DNA of 64,000 nucleotides from Mugil cephalus (Eukaryota > Chordata > Actinopteri > Mugiliformes > Mugilidae): positions 9,575,501 to 9,639,500 of the forward strand of contig NC_061781.1 in the NCBI RefSeq assembly GCF_022458985.1, in the 5' to 3' direction. The notes beneath the pieces are model-generated. The model had not been told where the DNA came from and did not search any database. It worked only from the letters and a program-made list of their open reading frames with translations. Position numbers and translations under genes: made by a program. Positions within the stretch are counted from its first letter, which is position 1, and every line of letters begins with the position of its first letter. Below, in pieces: positions 57,337 through 64,000 of the stretch.

Positions 57337-57432
57337 AGTTGAGCTTGTAGGACTAGATGGTACAATCCCATAGATAATCAGAACTTGGCATCGAGTGGGG
57401 TTGGGGTAAAAGCTTCACTGAGGTCATCAGGT
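57337..57432 (+). repeat. 96-bp direct repeat, right copy
   Basis: Perfect copy of 53490-53585. The most natural reading is an unusually long target-site duplication created when the LINE inserted. Confidence 0.95.
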
Positions 57433-57589
57433 AAATATAACATAATTTTGTTGGGCCATTTAAACTTATTTGATATGATTATGAATTACTTAATTTATAA
57501 GCCGCTGTGTCCTCATTGTTCCTTACTTCTCAAAGCAGGGTCTCTCTTATCTTTTTTAAAGTGTCTCTGCAGATTCACCAGATGGGTAG

Positions 57590-57834
57590 GTAGGTGGGGC
57601 AGTAATTTACTTTGGCTCTTCTGGGCTTCAGTTCAACCTCTGGACATTCTTGACACGCTTGAGCTTCCTGTAGTTATAGTTTGTACTTCTAAAACTTTAA
57701 TTGAAAGAACTGTAAAGACAGACAGGAAATGGGGAGGCAGAGAAGTGCGGGATTTGAACTGCGGCCGGCTGCAGCGAGGACTGTAGCCTCAACACATGGG
57801 GTGGGTGCTCTACCCACTAAGCTAAATATCACCC
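57590..57834 (-). mobile_element. tRNA-derived SINE
   Basis: On the minus strand the head (from 57834) has a tRNA-like A box (TTAGCTTAGTGGGTAGAGCA) and a B box (GTTCAAATCCC near 57751-57761) spaced as in a tRNA promoter, followed by a fish SINE-type body. It is degraded and not a working tRNA gene. Confidence 0.7.
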
Positions 57835-58705
57835 ATCACGTTTGTACTTTAAGCACTTCACCTTCAACTGACATAAAGAGGGGCAGTGCTGATCAGGAAG
57901 TTGGTCATTACTGCCACCTACTGCTCTGGAGTTGTAAGCAGAAGTGATTAGCAATCTGAACCCATTACAATTAGGTTGTGTTAACATAAATTGGTTTAGT
58001 AAATTTTAAATTGCTGCATTTTATGCTAAAACTACATGATGTGGAACTGTTCAACCTCAAAACGTGATTTTATATAATACAAGCTGCATGTTAGACTTTT
58101 ATGGTAACAGACACCCAGTTTGCTTTTGTTGAGTGTATAATTCAACACAATTGATAGGCTGTTGCCACAGAAATGCATTTATCATGGTCCTATTTGCAAG
58201 GAGAAGTGTCGAAGTAAAAAAAACTTTGTCTTTAAAAGAAGAGATGGGATTCAAACTATGTTTTTCTTTTTTCTTTTTTTTTTCTTTTTTATTGGGTTTT
58301 CAGTGACAACACTCATACACTTTTCTCTATCCAGCTGTAGAGGACAATTGTACACATTATATCCAGATTAAAATTACAAGCAAATGAGGAACAATCAAAA
58401 CCAAAACAAAAACAGATATCCACTCCCAATAAAATAGATTAAATATATTAAATCAAATATAAACATTCAGACATTCATATATACAAGCACACATACAAAT
58501 AAGTAATCAGGAAACCAGTAGGACTTACACTAAAACATTGTGATGCACTGTGTGAATTATGTAATTCTAGGCTAACTGGTTTTATTGTGTTAATAAAGAC
58601 AGGACAGGACTCCACCATTTAGTAAAGATGGACTTTTGGAGCCTTAATAAATATGTAATGTGCTCCATCTGATAGAGGTCCCAAACCTTCTGGATCCATA
58701 TGTCA
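57835..58705. other. Non-coding DNA inside hAT copy 2
   Basis: Contains a T-rich tract near 58260-58295. No gene is recognised. Confidence 0.45.
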
Positions 58706-58711
58706 AACGAT

Positions 58712-58970
58712 GTTTATAGCTACATCCATATTTACTGAGGTAAGTTACAGCAGTATAAAGTTAGCCTAGCATGTTAGCACAATTGTACAATAGCCAGCGT
58801 TATTGTGTGTCATTTAATTAACCAGTGTCACAACTTTTTAATGCCAATATCAATCTCAGCTTCTAACTAATAACGAGGAAATGGAAAGATAAAAGTTAAA
58901 TAATGTTAACGCTAACATAACTTTACACAGGCTGTATATTACCATCATATTTATGGATGTAGCTGTAAAC
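58712..58970. mobile_element. Palindromic MITE
   Basis: 'tttatagctacatccatatt' at the left is matched in reverse complement by 'catatttatggatgtagctg' at the right. The arms continue inward ('aaagttagcctagcatg' against 'gttaacgctaacataacttt'), giving a long imperfect hairpin of about 260 bp. Confidence 0.7.
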
Positions 58971-59009
58971 ATATAGTATAAGTGAATATCTGATACCATG
59001 ACAGCCCTA

Positions 59010-59637
59010 ATACAGACTTTGATCCACATTAAGGTCATGATGTCGAAAAGCAAAGCAGATGTAACACACATGTCTGAGTGTACAGCATATTTCTCTGTCT
59101 TGAATATAACTGTATGTATGTATGTATGTATTGTATTGTATGAACTGTGCAGAAAGAAATGAAATGAGAAGGTATAACAAACCTAATAGTATCAAAAACT
59201 GACATTTAACTATGGAACAACCTTAAGCCGATTGTGGCTGGAGTGACCCATACTTCAGTTAGACGCTGTTGGTAGCCAGAGGAAAAGGGTTTGCACAAAG
59301 AAATAGATATTGTGTTATCATTTTTGTGATGAACATTTAACATTTCTTACACTTCATTTTATACTTGCCATATTTACTTCAACTGGTGAAACAGACTAAC
59401 ACACAAATGCAGCCTTGGAAAAGAATGTGGGTTTCATAGGTAGAACAACATTCAGACACCTGCCTTTCTCTGCTGGAAATTCACAGCTATCGAATTAAAC
59501 TCTTGATTGAAACCTGCACCCATACGTGAGAATCATTGCAATAACTCGCTGTAAAAAAAGTGTTTCTTGATGTAAACAACCACACCAACACAACCCGTCC
59601 CATATTTGATCAGAACCTTGCAATATTTCAGTACATT
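59010..59637. other. Array spacer, 3' flank of OR-13
   Basis: Resumes at the target duplication of hAT copy 2 and runs through the shared 3' flank. A (TATG)n run lies at about 59112-59130. A piece of the flank around 59380 is shortened relative to sister copies. Confidence 0.7.
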
Positions 59638-60609
59638 TCAAAATGTGCTTTTTAGTTTGAGTCTTTGAAAAGTCAGCTGAAACAAATATATCATACGGTG
59701 TCTAATCTTTGTAAGGACCAGTCCATAAATAACGGGGTTCAGTATCGGTGGAAAAACCAGAAACTGTACGGCCATGAAGTTCTTTAGGTTCTGTGACATA
59801 GATGCTGATCCGTACCTCGAGTACATGTGATCAAAAAGCAGAGCAGTGGTGACATTAAGCAGACAAAACAGATGTGGCAGACACGTCTGTGTAAACTTCT
59901 TCCTGCCCTCCTTGGATTTCAGAGCTGATTTAACCAGCAGCACATATGAGCATGCTATGCAGACAGCATGACAGAAATAAAAAGTGATGACGATTAGTCC
60001 GACTACATCGTTTGCTTTTGTTGAACCACAAGCAAGTTTAACAACTGACCAGTTCTCACAGTAGAGTTTCTGGATGATGGAACCACATAATTTCAGTGTT
60101 GATGTCAGGCTTATTACAAGAGACTCACAGCTCAGAGGAACAAGCCAAGATAAACTGAGTAACACAGCAGACCTTCGCACAGACATCATAGAGTGGTACT
60201 CCAAAGGACGACATATAGCCACATATCTATCATAGGACATTAGGACCAGCATGGAGTAGTCAACCATTGCAGAGGAGTATATAACATAGACCTGCAAAAG
60301 GCATCCTGTGTATGATATTATATGAACATCAGACAAAAGATCAGAAAAAAACTTAGGATAAAAGCCTGCAGTTCCATAAAGTCCATTAATGCACAGATTA
60401 CATATAAACGCGTACATGGGTTCATGTAGGGTGTGATCCAAGACTATGGTTAAAATGAGAGAAACATTTACCAGCAAAATTGCACAATAACATAATAAAG
60501 AGAGAGAGAAAAGTGGAACTCTGTAGTTGACTGTTGCACCGAAGCCAGACAGTGAAAAATAACCTATACTGTGCAAGGAAGAGTTAGTCATTTTGTAATA
60601 ATCCTCCAT
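59638..60609 (-). CDS. Olfactory receptor OR-13 (group III hybrid), intact
   Basis: 323 residues from MEDYYKMTNSS, the start conserved across the array. The frame stays open 39 codons further to an ATG at 60726 (MYRATVIHTL), only because base changes in the duplicated leader removed stops found in sister copies, so I do not accept that extension. Shared with OR-11: SYTGCLL. Own features: YSSAMVDYSML, KANDVVGLIVITFYF and LLFDHMYSRYG. TM7 reads PPILNPVIYGL. Confidence 0.95.
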   Translation of the reverse strand: MEDYYKMTNSSLHSIGYFSLSGFGATVNYRVPLFSLSLLCYCAILLVNVSLILTIVLDHTLHEPMYAFICNLCINGLYGTAGFYPKFFSDLLSDVHIISYTGCLLQVYVIYSSAMVDYSMLVLMSYDRYVAICRPLEYHSMMSVRRSAVLLSLSWLVPLSCESLVISLTSTLKLCGSIIQKLYCENWSVVKLACGSTKANDVVGLIVITFYFCHAVCIACSYVLLVKSALKSKEGRKKFTQTCLPHLFCLLNVTTALLFDHMYSRYGSASMSQNLKNFMAVQFLVFPPILNPVIYGLVLTKIRHRMIYLFQLTFQRLKLKSTF

Positions 60610-62269
60610 GAAAACACTGTCAAACTGATGACCACAGTGTAGAAGACATGATAAAAGGTGCCTAGAGGTGATAGTGTTGGTAGTGGCCCAGCTGGTCAGT
60701 GTGTGAATGACTGTTGCTCTGTACAAGGAATTTATGGCTTCATGCTACATGAGTGTCATTTGCTTGTGCAGAGCATGTGTTCATTTTCCATGATCACGTG
60801 GTTCATTTCAGCAAACAAAGTCTTTTTGTCAGTGAACGTTCTCTAAGCACAAGCATATTTTAAGATCAAAGATCAATGTTGTTGGTGATGATATCCTGTT
60901 TATTATTGTAGTAGTTTTCTAAAGCTCTTTCCTACAACACAACGAAATAATTTAAGACATACTACTACTAATGGTCTGTCCTGCCACAAAGTTATTGATG
61001 AATGGTTTCTAAATGAATCACTCAGCAGTGGAAGAAGTACTCAGATATTATTATTATTATTTGGGTCAAAGGTCATGAGGCTTGATGGCGAAGACTCCAT
61101 AAATATCCATAAATAATAAAATTTGCAGCCCTTTCTCCTTGGTTCTGGTTTATGACACAGGCAAGACAGGCTCGTTTTATTTTTATTTTCCCTGCATTTT
61201 GTTGCTGTGTCACCGCCGGTCAAAATTAGAACAGATCCTGCACCCAGCTATTGGAGAAGTTTCTATGAGCTAATATCTGAAAAGTTTCATTCCTAACAGC
61301 AGCATCAAGCTTCGGAAGACTGTGGATTTGTTTTCACTACCACTAATGCATTGTATACTATATGTCCACCTTAAAATAACTCTGTGTGTGTGCCCTGTAT
61401 TAATACTAATGCTACTAATGCTACTATTGATATAAAGAGTGACAGAGTTTTCTGACCTTCCTGTGAATTTAAAGGCTGTACAATCATTGATATTACTTCG
61501 TAAATCTTTTTCTTCAAATCAAACTGGCTCAAGGCTGCATCTTTGACACTTTGTTTTGTGATTTGACACCAGACTGGTCTGAAACACCTTCACATTTAAT
61601 CTTCTGTCTTACTGGTTACCAAACCTGCTTTCTTGACCACCCCCGTTTATTCACAGAGTGGTGAGGACCCATGAGAAGTAGTTTGATGGTAAAGTTTATT
61701 TTCTCTGATACAGACTTTGATCCACATTAAGGTCATGATGTCAGAAAGCAAAGCAGATGTAACAGACATGTCTGAGTGTACAGCATATTTCTCTATCTTG
61801 AGTATAATTGTATGAACTGTGCAGAAAGAGAACAAAAAGTTGAGCTGAAATGTAAAAGTATAACAAACCTAATGATGTTGAAAACCGACATTTACTAGTG
61901 GAACAACTTTCAGTCGATTGTGGCTGGAGTGACTCATACTTCTGTTACAGGTTGTTGGTAGCCAAAGGAAAAGGGTTTGCACAAAAAAAAAGTGTTTTCA
62001 TTTTATTGATGAACATTTTATACTTGCCATATTTACTTGTCAGGTACAGACATGAGGTTGCAGGTCAGTGTAAAGGCAAAACAGACTAACACACGTGCCT
62101 TTCTCTGCTGGAAATCCACAATTATCGAATTACACTCTTGATTGAAACCTGCACCCATATGTGAGAAGCACAATTCACTGTTAAAAAAAAAAGTGTTTCT
62201 TGATGTAAACAACCACACCAACACACCCGTCCCATATTTGATCAGAACCTTGCAATATTTCAGTACATT
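60610..62269. promoter_or_regulatory. Type A spacer between OR-13 and OR-14
   Basis: Full-length type A spacer like that of OR-9/OR-10. In the leader the usual 'ctgtacagggaat' reads 'ctgtacaaggaat', so the GGGAA motif present upstream of the other array genes is lost. The right part is the OR-14 3' flank, with a deletion of about 60 bp after 'gactaacacac' relative to its sisters. Confidence 0.55.
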
Positions 62270-63217
62270 TCAAAATGTGCTTTTTAGTTTGAGTCTTTGA
62301 AAAGCCAGTTTACACAAATATATCATACGGTGTCTAATCTTTGTCAAGACCAGTCCATAAATGACAGGGTTCAGTATCGGTGGAAAAACCAGAAACTGTA
62401 CAGCCATGAAGTTCTTTAAGTTCTGTGACATAGATGCTGATCCGTACCTCGAGTACATGACATCAAAAAGCAGAGCAGTAGTGACATTAAGCAGACAAAA
62501 CAGATGTGGCAGACACGTCTGTGTAAACTTCTTCCTGCCTTCCTTGGATTTCAGAGCTGATTTAACCAGCAGCACATATGAGCAGGCTATGCAGACAGCA
62601 TGACAGAAATAAAAAGCGATGACGATTAGTCCGACTACATCGTTTGCTTTTGTTGAACCGCAAGCAAGTTTAACAACTGACCAGTTCTCACAGTAGAGTT
62701 TCTGGATGATAGAGCCACATAATGTCAGCTTTGATGTTAGGCTTATTACAAGAGACTCACAGCACAGAGGAACAAGCCAAGATAAACTGAGTAACACAGC
62801 AGACCTTCGCACAGACATCATAGAGTGGTACTCCAAAGGACGACATATAGCCACATATCTATCATAGGACATTAGGACCAGCATGGAGTAGTCTACTTTT
62901 ACGTTGGAATATATTATAAAGATCTGCAAAAGGCATCCAACATATGATATTACCTGAACATCACAAAGCAGATCATAGACAAATTTGGGGTAAAAGCCAA
63001 CAGCTCCATAAAGTCCATTGAAGCACAAAGAACACAAAAACATGTACATAGGTTCATGTAGGTTATGATCCATCAGTATAGTCAAGATAAGACAAACATT
63101 TACCACCACAATCAGAAAGTAACATAGCAAAGAGAGGCAAAAAAATGTTCCCCTGTAGTTGACTGTCGCACTAAAGCCAGACAGGGAAAAGAGAACTATT
63201 GTAGATGCGTTATTCAT
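62270..63217 (-). CDS. Olfactory receptor OR-14 (group III, right edge of array)
   Basis: 315 residues from MNNASTIVLFSLSGF (NAS glycosylation site), the Met that aligns with MTNSS of the array; an in-frame ATG 13 codons upstream (63256) is possible. The first 110 or so residues are distinct (YRGTFFCLSLLCYFLIVVVN, MYMFLCSLCFNGLYGAVGF). From VDYSMLVLMSYDRY onward the protein is nearly identical to OR-13. The switch is at 62883-62893. It fits the second parent of the hybrid genes. All OR motifs are intact. Confidence 0.95.
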   Translation of the reverse strand: MNNASTIVLFSLSGFSATVNYRGTFFCLSLLCYFLIVVVNVCLILTILMDHNLHEPMYMFLCSLCFNGLYGAVGFYPKFVYDLLCDVQVISYVGCLLQIFIIYSNVKVDYSMLVLMSYDRYVAICRPLEYHSMMSVRRSAVLLSLSWLVPLCCESLVISLTSKLTLCGSIIQKLYCENWSVVKLACGSTKANDVVGLIVIAFYFCHAVCIACSYVLLVKSALKSKEGRKKFTQTCLPHLFCLLNVTTALLFDVMYSRYGSASMSQNLKNFMAVQFLVFPPILNPVIYGLVLTKIRHRMIYLCKLAFQRLKLKSTF

Positions 63218-64000
63218 TTGGCTATCTGATCGTCCAAACACAAAAACTTCATTCACTCAGATGCTCCTGGCATTCTGTGTGCAGACTTGTTTTATAGAGT
63301 TAAGACTTGGAGGGTGGATGTTAAGGAGACTCCCTTTTTTATGAGGCAGGTGGGCTGACGTTTCAAAACTTGAAAAAAAGAAAAAAAGAAGAAGACCTAA
63401 TTTTCACAATTATCAGTGTGGCAAAAACAACAAATCTAAGTGATCATAATCTTAAATTGGCTTGGATTAAGGGTTATGAGATTTCAGTCATTTCAGTGTT
63501 CTATTATTGCCAATGCAAACATAAAAAGTCCTTAACTTAAAGCTCTTGAGAGACCTCCTACCAAGCTAAACTTGCACAAAAGGTCAAAGAAGGTTTAAGG
63601 GTTTGTTTATTTATGATTATCTGCCAGCGTTGTGGTACTAGATAAGCTTAAGGCCTGGTGAAACCACCTGTCAAACCAGTGTGTGTACAGCCAACTAGGG
63701 TTTAGGATCACCATGCAAAACTGGTCTCTAGCGCCCCCTAAAAAATCTGTTCACCTTCTTGTGAATGCTATACTTTTGTATAGGCTCGATGGAGTTTCTG
63801 CAAAACTGGTACAAACCTCCTGGATTTAAGGATTAAGTGTTGAGAATTTCTTGGTCAAGGGCCACAATCAGTTTGACCCTGGTGAGCTGAATGTGTGCTT
63901 AGTAGTAGATCCAAGATTTTACCTTTGTCCTGTGTTCTGTCTTTTTTTCGGTACCTCAAACAAATAAATATTAAGAAACCTCCAAACCATTCGTTTTAAA
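63218..64000. other. 5' flank of OR-14, unique
   Basis: Unlike the type A and B upstream regions; no counterpart in the window. It must hold the OR-14 promoter, but no element could be pinned down. The rest shows no gene. Confidence 0.5.

Larger units (their letters stand above)
51371..59009 (+). mobile_element. hAT element between OR-12 and OR-13 (hAT copy 2), with nested insertions
   Basis: The left end 'tagggctgtcatggtatatc' and the right end (reverse complement 'tagggctgtcatggtatc') are good inverted termini. ATACGGAC and ATACAGAC (59010-59017) flank it (7 of 8). It occupies the same spacer position as hAT copy 1, so both descend from a single insertion. It has since swollen to 7.6 kb by taking in a MITE, a DDE-transposase piece, a HERO-like LINE, a SINE and another MITE. 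Confidence 0.75.

Noticed and set aside
53490-57432. 96-bp repeats as long terminal repeats of an LTR element
   Set aside because: The enclosed proteins are those of a non-LTR LINE with a restriction-like endonuclease. The repeats lack LTR features and lie outside the coding and UTR parts.
57735-57834. Functional tRNA gene
   Set aside because: A and B boxes are present, but the cloverleaf is not intact and it is joined to a SINE body.
60610-60726. N-terminal extension of OR-13 (39 residues)
   Set aside because: The same leader DNA in the sister genes has stops. It opens here only through a few base changes, and the extension has no receptor-like sequence.
1-64000. CRISPR arrays, operons, ribosome-binding sites, terminators
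   Set aside because: The window is animal nuclear DNA. The repeats seen are transposons, duplicated spacers and microsatellites, not regularly spaced direct repeats.

Overview
The window looks like a piece of a teleost fish genome, probably a spiny-rayed fish. It is AT-rich, its genes are single-exon, and it is littered with fish-type mobile elements: L2- and Rex1-like LINEs, a HERO-like LINE with a restriction-like endonuclease, many hAT elements and their MITEs, a piggyBac fragment and a tRNA-derived SINE. Its host genes are one olfactory receptor (OR) cluster of 14 intact receptors, all on the minus strand, plus one OR pseudogene fragment. No unrelated host gene was recognised.

The ORs fall into three groups by sequence. 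Group I is OR-1, -2, -5, -6 and -7 (1.5-28.4 kb). These carry MAYDRYVAVC and end in a KLPEI-type tail, and several share a small intron just before the start codon. Group II is OR-3 and OR-4 (9.5-16.0 kb), a recent tandem duplicate pair separated by transposon debris. Group III is OR-8 to OR-14 (35.4-63.3 kb), a young tandem array with MSYDRYVAIC, in which flanks and spacers are copied along with the genes.

The array records its own history. OR-8 shares its promoter and 5' half with the inner genes but has its own 3' half. OR-14 shares its 3' half and 3' flank with them but has its own 5' half and promoter. Both switch at the same codons (about 117-120). This is the pattern expected if one unequal crossover between two parental genes made a hybrid that was then amplified. 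Inside the array, OR-10/OR-11 and OR-12/OR-13 look like copies of one two-gene block: both pairs share a hAT insertion at the same site and several diagnostic residues.

Transposons fill the spacers. L2 lies between OR-8 and OR-9, hAT between OR-10 and OR-11, and a piggyBac fragment between OR-11 and OR-12. Between OR-12 and OR-13 lies a second copy of that hAT, stuffed with a MITE, a DDE-transposase exon, a nearly whole HERO-like LINE flanked by perfect 96-bp direct repeats, a SINE and another MITE. Between OR-3 and OR-4 lie a palindromic repeat element and a LINE relic split by a hAT element. A decayed hAT transposase lies between OR-7 and OR-8.

Functionally the window is a repertoire of odorant-binding GPCRs, normally expressed one per sensory neuron. 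All calls come from reading the sequence; family names of transposons and OR subfamilies were not checked against a database.
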